Positions 44,346-56,565 are shown, numbered from the stretch's first letter. The stretch is DNA of 64,000 nt from Agrypnia vestita (GCA_016648135.1 JADDOH010000177.1:62001-126000); one strand, 5' to 3'. The notes: generated by a model from the letters alone, not told the origin. A program made the numbers and translations.

Positions 44346-44917
44346 CTTGTCTTCTTGTCTGACGAAAAAACTTTGGATCCATTTTAAACCCCTTTCCCGT
44401 GATCCAGTCAAGCTGAAACTTTGCAAGCAAACTCGTGGCGACGATCAAGAAGATCTATCAAATTTTCGTTAAAAAAAATTAATAAATTTTTGAATTTTTC
44501 AAATTTTGAATGGTTTTTTCATACAACTTATTAAGTTGTATGAAAATATTTCAACGCGTCTGGTAGACGCGAAACCTGATTATAGTATAATTTTGGATTT
44601 TTTATTACTCTCTTTCGTAGCGTCGCCCGACCGAAGTCCAACGCGTAGGTTAAGCGAAAAAAAATGTTTCAACTAGTAAATGAGAAAGGGAGTATAATAA
44701 AAACTTGGTTTATAGGGGTTACTTTTTTTTCTGTTTATTTATGGACCAAGATGTTGTGCATATTTTTAGATTATAATTGTAAAGTACTTGTTTACAAATA
44801 CGCACGCATCATGCGACATAAGTCGTTTCACACAGTGAAGTAATTTAATACAAATCTTTTTTTTTAGCTTTACTACCGCCATTTGGCGAAATCCTTCCGA
44901 TGGTCTTTAATCTCGAT

Positions 44918-45019
44918 CTTCTGTGTATAGTTTTCTGGGATATTCTGCCGTGTATGGCAGAATATCCCAGAAAACTATACACAGAAGATTCTGAACGGCC
45001 GTGAAAACCTAAGGACATT
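44918..45019 (+). mobile_element. short F1 element with exact 12-bp TSD
   Basis: 102-bp insertion starting cttctgtgtatagttttctg, folding back at 'gccgtgtatggc' and ending gccgtgaaaacctaaggaca ttt. It is flanked by identical TTTAATCTCGAT (44906-44917 and 45020-45031). The inner arms are perfect over about 30 bp. The hammerhead segment is absent. The 12-bp duplication argues for retroposition. Confidence 0.8.
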
Positions 45020-45034
45020 TTTAATCTCGATATC

Positions 45035-47345
45035 TGCGAAGCTCGATTGATTTAGCTGCAGCGTTGAATGACGTCCATCTCTTTGCTTACGTAAAACGGG
45101 GATCTGTAATCTGCGGATATCTCTCAATTTGTCAGTTCTTGCGGCTGGTTCGTTTCGCGCTTCCGCGCCTTCAACTAGTTTATTTTATGTACGCCAAATA
45201 AGTATTACTTCTAACGCGCGCACATAAGTACACACATCCAATATATTTTTATACAGATTATTAACAGGTAATTAGAAACTTGGTAAAAAGTTCCAGTGTG
45301 ACATTGAAGTATAATTAAATAAAAACATGATATTACAATTTAGAAGAATAGCATGTTACGTAATAGAAACTTTTTTATGCCACACAAAGTGTGAATGTTT
45401 AGACTGCGAAGTTTCTAAGGTCAACGAAGTTTATAACGTTAGTGAAGTGAATTTATTTTCTTTATTAGATTTTCCGAAAATGATATCCGATTATAACATT
45501 CTTATTCAATTATTTCTTACTTTATAGTAAATAAACTTTAATACAAATCAAATTACGAGCCGTCTGTTTCTACGATTCAATATTTTTTGCTAACGAAATA
45601 CAAGCTTGTCTACGAGTATGCCTGTAGAATAAAAATCAGGTGGATTAGAATAAAAAAATTCTTTACCTAGGCATTTTTTACTGCTTCTCTCTTATGTTTA
45701 AAGTTATCAAGGTTTTTGATGAAAGGTGAAATTTTTTAAAATTATTTTCGATTAATCAGTCACTTGTCGTCCGCCAAACTTTTCAATTCGTAATTTTCTA
45801 AACTAGCTGGATATCTTCGACCCTCTTCAACTTCAAGACATACGTCTAAAGTTTCTAAATCATTCGAACAGTTCGTCCAGGCTTGGTTCCTTCATGCCGT
45901 TCTTGATTAAAATTGTTAACCGTTCGAGATGCAAAATGTCAATATTTCAATTCTTCTACGGTTGTTATTTTTTTCAATCAAATTTATAAAGGATTCAAAT
46001 AAATAAATACATGTAATAGATTCATAACTGTTAAACGAAATAAAGAACATATTTTCCCTAGTAAAAAAATTCGAAATTAAGTTTTACCAAAATCGGCCAC
46101 TGTTTTCGAAACAACTAATATTAAGGGAGAATACATACCTAGACATTTCGAAAAGTTTTAAGAATGTCTGGTGAAAATTTCAAGCAAAAATTAAAAAAAA
46201 AGCATAGTTATAGCTGATAATAGTGGCATCTCTTTGTTGATTACGCGCCACGCCGCATGGCGCCGCGATACACGCAGGTAGCTGCCAGTCGGGCTCTTTC
46301 ATAATAGAAACGTTAGATTTATTTCTATTATGTTTGTGAAGAGTGCTCAATGATATGGGAATTCTAAGCAAGGAGGATTATGTTATGGACCTGGAATCGA
46401 TGATTTTATGTAAGTTATAAGATTTCGCGATTTATTCATTGCTCAATTTTCAAACGCGTTTTACTTGAAACCATGTTTTGAAAATCTGTGACCAAAATAT
46501 CTCGGCCATCACTGAACCAAATTGAAATTTCTATCAAATTGAAATTTCTAGTTTTTATTTTATACATAATTATATAGTCTTTGTCATACGATTTTTATAG
46601 TGACTTAGTTTTTTTAATCGGCTTAATAAACCTGAAATTTTCCTTAAAACGCTATTTTAAATTCAAATGCCTGCCAAAAATTTTGTCAAAAATCTATATA
46701 TTCAAAAACCCTTACATCTAAAACTTAATTATACTGTCAATTTCAATTCAATATTTATTTTATTCTGATGATTACAAATGAAATGGGAGTGGTCACCGCA
46801 GAGGACCTTTTTTTCCGTAGTCAAAAAACCGAAGAATTTTCCGCCAATGTTCAATATTTTTTTAATTAAAATAATTTAACGTATTCTTAAAAGTATGTAC
46901 TTTTTTGTAGAAATAATACCAATACCATAATTTATATAGGTTTTCTTAAAAAATTTCACAAAAATTGTCTTTTTTTGCGCTTCGTAGGTAGGTATTCCCC
47001 CTTAAGACATAGGAAACCCGTCATAGGACGTTGTGATTAATAAGATTAGTCAGACTTAAGTAAAAATATAATTTATGTCTGGTTTACCTTTATAATAATT
47101 CTTCTTTAATTTAGATTTACATTAAAATCACTACATTCCATGTAAATTACGTACTGTGTCTTCCTGAAGCTGTCGTTGTGGTTTACCTGTTGTTCGGACT
47201 TATGGAATGGATTTGTTCGTGTGATTAATGTCACTTCAATGACAATGGCTACGACGTATATCCATATTTCGACACTTTTTTTGTGTTTTCTTTTATGTTT
47301 TAGGTGCCAAAATTGAGTAATAATTTTATATTAGAAATCATTTAT
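45035..47345. other. no gene recognised
   Basis: CpG-richer patch at 45090-45180; otherwise AT-rich. Plus frame 45327-45527 (66 codons) and minus frame 46180-46371 are unrecognised. Confidence 0.35.
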
Positions 47346-47403
47346 AAAAACATTAATCTTAAAATAAAACACAAATCACTTTGTTTTTTGTTTATTAGAT
47401 TAT

Positions 47404-47447
47404 ACAATCTACATGTTTCGAGAACAGTGTTCTCTGCTTTAGGATTA
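47404..47447 (-). ncRNA. hammerhead-like core in the Penelope tail
   Basis: Minus reading: stem I ataatc, CTAAAGC in place of CUGANGA (two changes), perfect 6-bp helix II gagaac-act-gttctc, GAAA, CATGT completing ACATGT, A, then gattgt pairing with ataatc over six positions (one G-U). Stems intact, core decayed. Confidence 0.5.
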
Positions 47448-47640
47448 TTTGTGTACTAAAATTGAAAAAGTTAAACCATGCAAATATGTTATGGTGAAGG
47501 AGTTGGTGAGGAGAGAGGGGGGGGGGGGTTGGAGGTGTTAATTATTATGTAATGTCATCTGAAGGGATGGAATCTTAAGTGGAAAAATATTCAATAGTGG
47601 GTTGTGCACAAACAACTTTTATCGGGCTATTTATTATATT

Positions 47641-47946
47641 TCAATTAATATAAACATTTTTCCTAATTTCAAGTATTTCTAGATTATTTAGTTGCGGGAT
47701 CTTATAACTAATATGTAAAAATTTTAAACCTGTATTAATATTAAATGTAATATCACATACTATTAAATGTTTTGTAAAATTCGACAACATTGCTAGTTAA
47801 AGCTTTGATGTGTTCTTTAACCCTAGTTTCAAATTTTTTTTTTGTTTTACCAATATAAAAATGATCACAATCGTTACAATTAACATTATAAACTCCTAAT
47901 TTTATGATAGGATCATCGCTGTCTTTGTTTAAATGGTGAAAACCAA
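47641..47946 (-). pseudogene. Penelope-like GIY-YIG endonuclease domain, frameshifted
   Basis: Minus strand: 'KLGVYNVNCNDCDHFYIGKT', then 'KKKFETRVKEHIKALTSN'. GVYNVNC..C..FYIG is the GIY-YIG motif preceded by the C-x2-C pair typical of Penelope elements, and ETRxKEH supplies the conserved Arg and Glu/His region. After a stop at 47753-47755 a second frame continues 'LKFLHISYKIPQLNNLEILE IRK', matching the LNxLExxEI end of the family. In PLEs this nuclease nicks target DNA for reverse transcription. Dead copy (frameshift, truncation). Confidence 0.75.
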
Positions 47947-47971
47947 GTCATTTGTGTTTTATTTAAATAAT

Positions 47972-48575
47972 AATGATACCACAAAGTTCAAGCCATATAT
48001 CTTACAGATCAAGTGTCAGTTCTTCTTTGAATGTGTAAAATGTAAAATCATAAAATTAGAGGCTCATTATATTTCCGTAATTTGAGTAGCGTGTTCTTTC
48101 GACACAAAGCTGGGCTAAGCTATTTGTTAATGCTTGAAAAAATTGAATTAATTAAATTGAAGAAGGCAGCTTATTATTTTGCATAAATTATGACTATTTT
48201 TACAATTCACATCCTCATATATGCCCCGGGGCGAGTTTAAATTAAGAGATTCTGAAATAACAAAGTTCTGAGTGATATTTATAGTTTGTATTATGGAGAC
48301 CAGTAAGCTAATAATTCCCTCGAGATGGTAATGTCTCTACCCTGGTGAGGGAGAATGTTATGATGGGGCAAGTTAGGAAAGTTTTGCGATGCGGAGATTC
48401 CGTGTCGGACAGCAGGGGAGGGTTTTTATTACCTCTTCGCTTTTAAATGATAACCTTCGAGAGAGATGTGGCAATACGTCAAGTAGCAATCTGTATTACC
48501 TGTTAAGAAGCTATACTGGAGGAAAATTTGTTAGGCATTTAAGAAAAAGGTAAATATGGTGTTTAAAATGAAACG
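47972..48575. other. no feature recognised
   Basis: AT-rich with a GC-richer part near 48300-48420; no gene supported. Confidence 0.4.
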
Positions 48576-48579
48576 TGCG

Positions 48580-48985
48580 TGTGGGTTACGCATAGAGGAT
48601 ATAACGCCACATTCTTACATCTTGGCACGCCAATTTTGCTTCGACTACATTCATACATATTTTCATGCATGCTCTATGGTTGGGTAACAGGGCCATTCTC
48701 CAATATTTGTAGTATCTGATTGTACCAGCTCCCTCTGTTCCTGCTGTCTTTAACACTCCCCTCATATATTTTCTTAGCCATCCATCCCTCGCTCATACGT
48801 TCCAAATGTATAACCATCTCAGCGATCCTTTTTTTATTCTGTTTATCATGCTGCAGCCAACATTACATTCACTTCTAATAATTTGTTCATTCCTCACTGT
48901 AGCGACGATCGAAGATTTTCCATATAAGCGCCTTAGTGACAGAATTCAGTGTGCTTTCATTAATTTTTTTGCCAATTCCAGGCTT
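48580..48985 (-). pseudogene. RTE-type RT C-terminus fragment 5, highly diverged
   Basis: Plus-strand words 'acgcatagaggatataacgc', 'caattttgcttcgactacat' and 'gctctatggttgggtaacag' are the reverse complement of the RTE tail region. No frame longer than about 30 codons remains. Confidence 0.55.
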
Positions 48986-49024
48986 CATTTCAATACAATT
49001 ATCCATTAAATCCATTTACGAAAA

Positions 49025-49245
49025 AATGATTAGACAAGTGATGCATAATGGAGTTGTAATGCCAACTCTAAAGAACAAAAGTGAAGCCTGGAATTTCGCG
49101 AAACATTTGGGATTGTCAGATAAACCAAATTTTGCAAGACGGTACTATTAAAAGCTCCAATAATTAATCGTAACATGTATGAGAAAATGTATGAATGTGG
49201 AAAAGGCAAGAATGGTGTGCGGGGATAGAAGAATTTAGTTTTTTG
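49025..49245 (+). pseudogene. RTE-type RT fragment 6, inverted to fragment 5
   Basis: 'gtaatgccaactctaaagaa' and 'gaagcctggaat' recall LMYGSETWNW, and 'catgtatgagaaaatgtatg aatgtgg' recalls CMRRCMNV. An internal deletion joins the two. Strongly decayed. Confidence 0.5.
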
Positions 49246-49249
49246 TCTT

Positions 49250-50335
49250 ATCTGTCTATAGTTTGCATGATTTTGAGTTAATTTGAAGAAAACCATTCTT
49301 GTTTCTACGTATCCACTTTTGCAGTCTTCAATAATTAAATTTCGTACCGGTAAGAGTTTTTCTTCATCAGCTCATATGTTTTGTTGTTACAACCTTAACG
49401 TAGTTTTTTTTTCAGATATTCATTTTGAAAATCCATTCCGAAACGTCGGCTAGAGAGGTCGGAGATGTACGGCATAATAGCCCAGAAAGTATACGAAATC
49501 AAAATATGTCCGACCTCAACATCGATTAACTTACGCTCAAAACATGCTTTTGCATAATTTACTCCATATTATACTCGTATTATCTTCATAATATTATTTC
49601 TGTGAATGCATTAATTAGAGATTAGAGATGTAATTATAGTCCCATATATATGATAAATTCCCAATTAAGACTTCCATACATTCATCCCCATATAAATTGC
49701 TTTTTATCTGTGAGACATCTCTGATTAATCTTAATTCAAGACTGTTCCTCTGTGGATATAATCCAGTAGTTGTATTCTTAAAACATACTAAAAAAATATT
49801 GTGCATATAAGTCAGTTCTTAGAAAGTCGTTATAATATATTGAAGAATGTACGTCCATACCTCTAAAGATATTTTAGTAAATTTTATGACTGAACTGAAC
49901 AATGGTTTTAATGGAGCCGTTTATCTGACATTTTATGCACCGTAAAAGTGCATTACATGCATCACCGATGCAAAAATATAACCCCAATTCAGCAAATAAA
50001 CTTTGCCTTCATAGTATTTGTTCAATTTTATTTTAGGAACTGACAAAGGCAGCCAGTCGTTGATTGTTTATTTATTTGTTATTTAAACGAAACAGATTAT
50101 CACGAGGTCACTCATTGATCCTTGTAGATAATCATATAATAACTACCTATTAGTTTGCAAAGTGAAGTTATAATATGTAGAAAGGTAACATGAAGGTGAG
50201 TCAGATTATGGTATATCACCTAAAAAACCGTATTAAAACTGTTAAAAAATATATTTTTAAAATATTGAGAATTTACAAAATATTTATATATTCTGGCATA
50301 AATCAATCACTTTGCGGTTTGACATATTAAATAAA
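49250..50335. other. fragments of F1, F3 and family A; no gene
   Basis: F3-like eroded core on the minus strand at about 49340-49385 ('gagctgatgaagaaaaactc', then cggtacgaaa). F1 arm fragment at 49430-49500 ('cgaaacgtcggctagagagg'). Family A shred at 49610-49745 ('cccatatatatgataaattc', 'ctgtgagacatctctg'). Confidence 0.4.
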
Positions 50336-50374
50336 TTAAACACGTTAACTTAGTAAAAATAATCAATTTATGAC

Positions 50375-50740
50375 AGAGTAAAGAATGCAGATATTAGGAA
50401 TGAATGTAAAGCTGATCTTAGCATAATTAATATAATTGAAAAAGGTTCGCTCACATGTTGAGCGAATGAAGAGGAAAGAATGGTAAGAAAGATATATAAT
50501 GCAAGTGTTGATGGCGACAGAAAGAGAGGGCGACCGCCGAAGACGTGGCATGATCAGATTAACCAGATACTGGAAGATGGTCCCGTTAGAAGCTTCAACA
50601 ACCGGCGAGCTTGCACGCGAAGATGTATGAATGTGGATGAGGCCAGAGTTGTATGTCAGGACAGAAGAGTGTTGCGCTCTACCTTCTTTACCTATCCCCC
50701 GGGAAAACGGCGTGATGGTAAGTTAGTTAGTTAGTTTAGT
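50375..50740 (+). pseudogene. RTE-type RT C-terminus fragment 7 (best conserved)
   Basis: 84 open codons from 50480: 'MVRKIYNASVDGDRKRGRPP', 'KTWHDQINQILEDGPVRSF', 'CTRRCMNVDEARVVCQDR', then 'STFFTYPPGKRRDGK'. Immediately followed by taagttagttagttagt, the tandem tail typical of RTE-clade 3' ends. Upstream RT motifs are missing. Confidence 0.75.
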
Positions 50741-50799
50741 ATTGAGAACTGAAAAACTGATGAATGAATGAACTTAAAGAACTGATTTCTTATTCATTC

Positions 50800-50844
50800 A
50801 GTACCCTGATGAAGCTTGAGTAGAACGAAACCGGTTGGCATACT
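50800..50844 (+). ncRNA. hammerhead-like core, F3
   Basis: Stem I agtacc, CTGATGA (50806-50812), a weak helix II (agcttgagtagaac), GAAA (50827-50830), then CCGGT completing self-complementary ACCGGT, T, and gg-ca-tact. The last pairs with agtacc over six positions if two bases bulge. Core complete; helix II poor. Confidence 0.4.
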
Positions 50845-50907
50845 AACTAATAAATAGTGGTTTTATACTAAGTTTACGTGTTTAATATATAAAATATTTT
50901 TATCATC

Positions 50908-51628
50908 ACTCATACGGCGAATAGCTTCTATGGGCATTCTGACTTATTATTAAAATAATAATATCCTTAAATGCGGGTCAGTAGGTACCTACTCTAATGC
51001 TCAAAAATAGAGATATGTCAAATGTCATTGGCTTTAATTTAATATTTTAACTCTTTGCATGAAGAAATTAGTAGATTTATGTGAAACAAACTCATTTCTA
51101 CCAATATTCAAAATAATATTAGAACTTTATAAAACAAAAACTTATATTTTAGACAAAACTCCAGATTGCAATGACTGGTTTGCGTGATATTATAAATATT
51201 GCTTCGACATTAAATAAACAGGCCTTTTTTAAAAATATCCACACGGACATAGAGGTCCGACATTATAAAACATGTATGTGTTACAAAGTATTGAAGTACC
51301 TTTTTTAAATTAAAATTATTTATATGCCACTATTGCACAAGTGTTAGGTATTGAAAAGTGATATTGCCCCTTCGTTTATGTATGAAGACATACATATACG
51401 AAGGGATAATTTCACTAGCGCCATTTTTGCTAAAATTTCACCTCGATGGATAATCCTTTATCTTACTCATCATGTCACAATAATTAGACCATGTAGATAA
51501 ACGACCACTTTCTAAAGATCTCATTTAAAATTGCAAAAGTCGGAAAGTGTAAATTAATTAAAATAAGATTATAGGGGCATATAAAATTACGTCCCGTTTA
51601 TTTTTATCCTGTTCTAAATCTGCGTCTT
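50908..51628. other. no gene recognised
   Basis: A 43-codon plus frame near 51060-51190 (Met-Lys-Lys start) is open but not recognised. Confidence 0.35.
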
Positions 51629-51632
51629 GTCT

Positions 51633-52051
51633 CTTCTGTGTGTAGTTTTCTGGGATATTCTGCCGTGTTGTTGTAGCCGGGCCTCGTGATCGAGGATCCC
51701 CTCGCCATTCTAACTTAGTTGATTGTTGCTGCACCTTCCATGAGCTTTGCGATGGTAAAATAGCCCTATTCGAGAGGGGCACTCTCTCCCGCGTACTTCA
51801 CACAGGAAGCGGTCAGGTTGTACTGGTCGGTCCCTGTTTGTTTCCTGTGTTTCGGATCCCTTTGCAGGGTCCATCATCAGGGCTGATGTGATCAGCCATC
51901 AGGTCCATCTTCATACCGGCCCTGATGACTTGAGACTTGAGACTTGAAGGGGTCGGAAACATCGTCCAGAGAGGTCTGATATACACAAATTCCAGAAAAC
52001 TATACACAAGATTCTGAATGGCCGTGAAAACTTGAGAACATTTTTTTTACA
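51633..52051 (+). mobile_element. F1 element with extra interior and 8-bp TSD
   Basis: Same left terminus as the copy at 44918 (cttctgtgtgtagttttctg ggatattctgccgtgt) and same right end (ggccgtgaaaacttgagaac atttt). Flanked by TCTTGTCT (51625-51632, 52052-52059). The interior carries about 170 bp of GC-rich unique sequence ('agccgggcctcgtgatcgag') and a small gacttga triplication at about 51930-51946. An eroded minus-strand hammerhead core lies at about 51848-51885. Confidence 0.65.
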
Positions 52052-52054
52052 TCT

Positions 52055-53500
52055 TGTCTGTTTGTTGGGTGTTAGGTTAACAATTACCAATATACTGTTA
52101 TTTTAACAAAAGGTCGAATTGTCACAAGTTATTGAAACACGTGAGCCGCAACAGTGCATGCTATTTGCAACCAGGTGTTTACGTAGCGGTGTGAACTTTG
52201 CTTTGTTACATTAAATCAGCCATTTCCGCTGCTTTATTGCTGTTTTAGCTTAGCGAGGCAGAGAGTTATTTATTTTTAAAATTGAATTAAGACAAAAAAA
52301 AAGTTAAATGCATGCTGGCTTTAACACAATTATTAATTATAAAACTGTCTCAGTACAGCATTATAAATTTTTAGACTTATTTTTAAGCATTGAATAATGC
52401 ACTAAATTGAATTCTCAATTCATTTTCGATGATGCAGATTGCAGGTGCGTTCATAAAATTTATTTTCAATACATTTACGTGAAACAGCGCCAATGATCTG
52501 GTAGTTCAGGTAGGAACTCGTTACGAAATCATTTGAGTCACATCCAGGACGTCTAGCTTACCTTTTATTATTTTGATTGGTACATAATATATTAAATATA
52601 TTGAAATTGAATCAAATTTACTTCGTGGTACAGAATTATTATTAAATTTGTTTTCACGTTATTTCCTAATAAATTATTAATCTCTCTTATATTTGTTTTT
52701 GTTAGGGATTTTGTGAGTATTTCAATTTTAATTTTAGGTTTTAATGTACCCTGATAAAGGGATCGTTGATTTAAAACATTTCATTGATTTTAAGCGTTTT
52801 TTATTTATTGATAAATTAAGAAAGCTCATTACAAAATGAAATTCATTTGAACAACGACTACAAAGACAACTAAAAAATTATATTAAACCGTTTCCAGTTT
52901 TAATTGGTGAACTTTTTAGAATTAGTTCTTATTGTGAGCAGTATAAGCATCGCGTACCTTCCACTAAATTGGCTAGCGCGCCCGCAGTGGTCGCATTAAT
53001 TACATCCCAGTCTAAAGCGCTACCGGAAATAAGGTTGCTGGCCGTGGTTAAAACAAGTAACAAACTCAAGTAAAACATTGGCTTGTTGGTCACAGAGCAT
53101 TCATGGGGGTGTCATTAGTCGGGTTAATGTTGTGTGGAAGCGCGGGACGGGGTTGTTTGGAGAGAAAAGATTAATCCGGGTCTGAAAAATGGAATGCTGT
53201 GTTTGAATATTTATTTATTTTTGTGTCAAATTATGTTTTGAATTAATGATCAGATTAAATGAAAGACATAACTGTCATCATGGCTTAACCTAGTCAGGCG
53301 TCCATCTTTATTTTGCATTGTTTCTCTTCTGATTTGGATATTTATAGCACATACATTAGGTCTTGGAGGTCATTGTTGCTCCATCACAGCTTTGGTCTTC
53401 TTACGTCTACGGTATCCCTCTATTTTGCTCATTTTATGTATGTTGTATTTAAGCAAATATTTTTTTCATAATTGATATACTTATATATTAGCTACCGTAA
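52055..53500. other. no gene recognised; eroded hammerhead-like word at 52.75 kb
   Basis: 'accctgataaagggatcgtt gatttaaaac' at about 52748-52777 echoes the F-family core. Moderately GC-rich stretch at 52930-53180 without a frame. Confidence 0.35.
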
Positions 53501-53502
53501 TC

Positions 53503-53620
53503 ATAGTTTAACTTTTTGCAAAAAATAAGTCAGAAATATTGAAAAAAATGCAAATTTTGATATTGCGTATCTCCATAACCATGGATATAAGGTCATCATT
53601 ATATCAATGTTTTCTATGCT
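53503..53620 (+). mobile_element. family B MITE fragment
   Basis: 'aactttttgcaaaaaataag tcagaaatat' through 'ccataaccatggatataagg', one arm, no ends. Confidence 0.55.
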
Positions 53621-53624
53621 TCTT

Positions 53625-56435
53625 TGTTGTGCTATTGATCTTCCATGAATATTAAATAAATAAATAAATAGTTGCTTCGACATTTTCTCCGCATTTTTCT
53701 CTCCTCATCCATCTGTAAAGTCTTTGCTATAAGCTATGAGACCCTGTACATCTATCTTCCTATATACATAATATATATAAATCGTAAATTCCATTATCGC
53801 TACATGGTGTAACAAAAGTAATAACAAGTTATTAAAATATTAAATATTATAATATTTGATATCTCTTATTTTCACGTAATTTGTAAGGTGTAACAGAGCT
53901 AACCCACAGTTGTTCTTAAGTTAATGTTCTAATACTAATATTGTTCTCAGAAGATAATTATTTTAAACTATTCTGAGTTTGCTTTTTTTCAATATTTTTG
54001 ACATTTCTTCTGTAAAATTAATATCTTTAAAGTAGTTATTATCGAATGTTAAAATATCTTTCTCTTTAATGTTAGATTTATAATTTAAGCAGGAGTCCAC
54101 CTGCAAAGCATTGCAGAATAGCTCTGTTACAACCCTTATTTTCTTCAGTAGGGTGGTGATAATCCCCATGTAGTTATGTACTTCCGGATTTTCTTATTTT
54201 ACTTTATTCTTAATTAGAGTTATTTAACTGAATTAGACAATACTTTTATAGTTATCTTCTTTTGGTGCATTGAGGGTAAATTTTTTATTGTGACGAAAAT
54301 GAATGTAGCGGAAATGCGAGACCACGAAATGCGCGCGCATTGAACTGTCAAAAATTTATTCACTTGAAATTTGTGTTCCAGTAATATAAACATTGTATTG
54401 TTGACCATCTTGAATCGAGGACCAATCAAAAAGGTGCTCAATTCAAAAGCCGGCAAATGATAGGTTATTATTGAATTGAAAAATAACACTGTGTATTGAA
54501 TCACGATTTGAGGTGTGCATGTTATTGTCGACGTTTTTGCAAAAACGACGAAAATGTCAGTTATTTGTTTTTAAAACGAAAAACACATTCGACATTCAAT
54601 GCGACTGTCAAAGTTGTACAGTTTCGAAACTTGAATACGGAAATGAAAATCGATAAAATAGTGGATCGCATCATATGTTTTTGAAACATTGTGAGACGTT
54701 GATTCGAAGACATTTATCTCTTACTTTAGCTGTCATAAACCAATAGTTACATTTATACCACTTCAAAATTAAATGTTAAAATTTAACTACATTAAAATGT
54801 TATCAATTATGTTTACCATCTCCCAAGACATCGTATTATTGCATTAATATACATGTTTAATCAATATGTAAATTTCAATTATCACAATCACGCCAAAGAA
54901 GTATCACTTCTAACGCGCGTGCATGAGTATACATTCCTACAATTTTTTACTAAACCGGTATTCGATGCAGAAAAATAGTATGATGCACGTGTCTGATATG
55001 TAAAACGTATTTTTCCTTATTTTATCAATACTCAATATTTTTCTCACAACCATTTTTTTATAATTGTATGTATTGTGTGAGCTTCAACATATTTTGAATA
55101 TTGTTATGAAATTTACAATAATTTAATAAAATTTGATTACTTGTTATTTTTAGAAAAATAATAAAAACTAATCGAATCCGATTTCTACGCGAGAAAGACA
55201 TCGGAGCTTGATCGTAAATTTTTGGATAGATCGAAGGTTGCACTAAGTATCATTATTCAACTATAAAATTAGAGTCTCGCATAATTTATGCCAAATGGTT
55301 ACTTCCTTATTGTTTCAAGTAAACAAAAAATTTGCATTATTCAAAACATGTCTAAAATTTGAAATTTTATGAAACGGAATCACTAAAATTTGCGTAAATA
55401 ACATAGTCTTTATGAAAAATATATATTGCTTAAAAATATTTTGAAACTGGCTGGATATGGCTAATAATTAAAGGAAAGATTTTTCAAATGACGCAAATAC
55501 ATAAATGTATTTAAAACATATCTATGTACCAAATTTTAATTTTGTATACACACGTAAAAGTTAGAGTCACCTAACGGCAGTGTTTCAAAACACGTAAAAT
55601 TGTAACCATTCTGAACGAACCGTGTGATTTAAGCGTAAGTACCTTTAACTTAAATATTGACGATTTCAATACTATACCTATTTTTCAATCATGCTGTATA
55701 TTTTAATGTAAAAACACTATAGGTATAGTAAATTATCGGAGGCAATCTCATCAAACACATCCCTTAATTAAAAATGTGCCAATATCACAGAACAATAATA
55801 TAGCTCACCCACACTAAATATATTATTTTACACTTTAAAATAGATTATTCCGAAGCATTACCAAAATTATATTATTGATGGATTTGGTTTTAAATTGTAG
55901 AGATTATTATTCATGATGAAATATTATTATAGATATTAAATAATATTAACTTTGTTAATTCTACATGAGTTTAATAATTTTTATATATTTTTTTAAAAGC
56001 GCTTCGGAAAATTGCGTTATTTTATATTGTGGCGTGTGATTATATTATATTATGGCATGTAATTATATTATACAAGAAATTTCTCGTTAATTGATCAACA
56101 ATTATTGTTGCTGATTTATTAAAACAAAATTTTAGAGAATCTGCCTTGTAGCAATAGTATTGTTTTCTTAAATTATTTCTGATAAAATTGTTTTTTCCGT
56201 TAACGGTCCACCATTATGAAACACGATTTAAAAAAACCTATATTTCATTATTTATCAAACAATATTTACATTCACAATTATAAACAGCGATAACAAACCG
56301 CAAACTGCATGAATAAGTTAAAAATGTTATCGGCAACGGATTAAGTGTGGTTACATATTTATACACTGCAATAACCACAGGAGTTTTTTTATTCTATTTT
56401 TATATAATTTATAAAAAACTTATTTTGACTAATTA
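53625..56435. other. AT-rich DNA, no gene recognised
   Basis: Minus frames 53963-54169 and 54220-54504 and plus frame 54496-54684 are open but match nothing I know. No repeat families of this window are visible. Confidence 0.35.
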
Positions 56436-56439
56436 TAAA

Positions 56440-56565
56440 AATTAGACAAACTTTTCGAAACGTAATTCCATTTATAAATCAGCCGGTTTTGATGCCATCG
56501 TATCTTCATCAGGCAGGACGCACACTCACTGATCTATAAAATAAATAAAATACGATAAAAATTAT
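56440..56565 (-). mobile_element. F3-like fragment with decayed core
   Basis: Minus strand: cctgcctgatgaagatacga tggcatcaaaaccggctga. CTGATGA is present, GAAA has become AAAA and CCGGT has become CCGGC. Flanks 'agacaaacttttcgaaacg' are unassigned. Confidence 0.4.

Larger units (their letters stand above)
47350..47970 (-). mobile_element. Penelope-like element remnant with inverted tails
   Basis: Contains a GIY-YIG coding remnant (47641-47946) and, 3' of it on the same strand, a hammerhead-like core (47404-47447). The ends are inverted copies of each other: cttaaaataaaacacaaatc (47358 on) and the mirror catttgtgttttatttaaat (47949 on). PLEs are known for inverted or partial terminal repeats and for hammerhead motifs in these repeats, so this copy ties motif and family together. 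5'-truncated: the RT domain is absent. Confidence 0.7.
50338..50905 (+). mobile_element. composite: RTE fragment between inverted F3 tails
   Basis: Left: 'aaattaaacacgttaactta gtaaaa'. Right, inverted: 'tactaagtttacgtgtttaa t'. Between them lie an RTE RT 3' fragment with its (GTTA)n tail (50375-50740) and an F3 segment with a hammerhead-like core (50800-50844). Either the RTE piece inserted into a foldback element or it was captured during retroposition. Confidence 0.5.
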
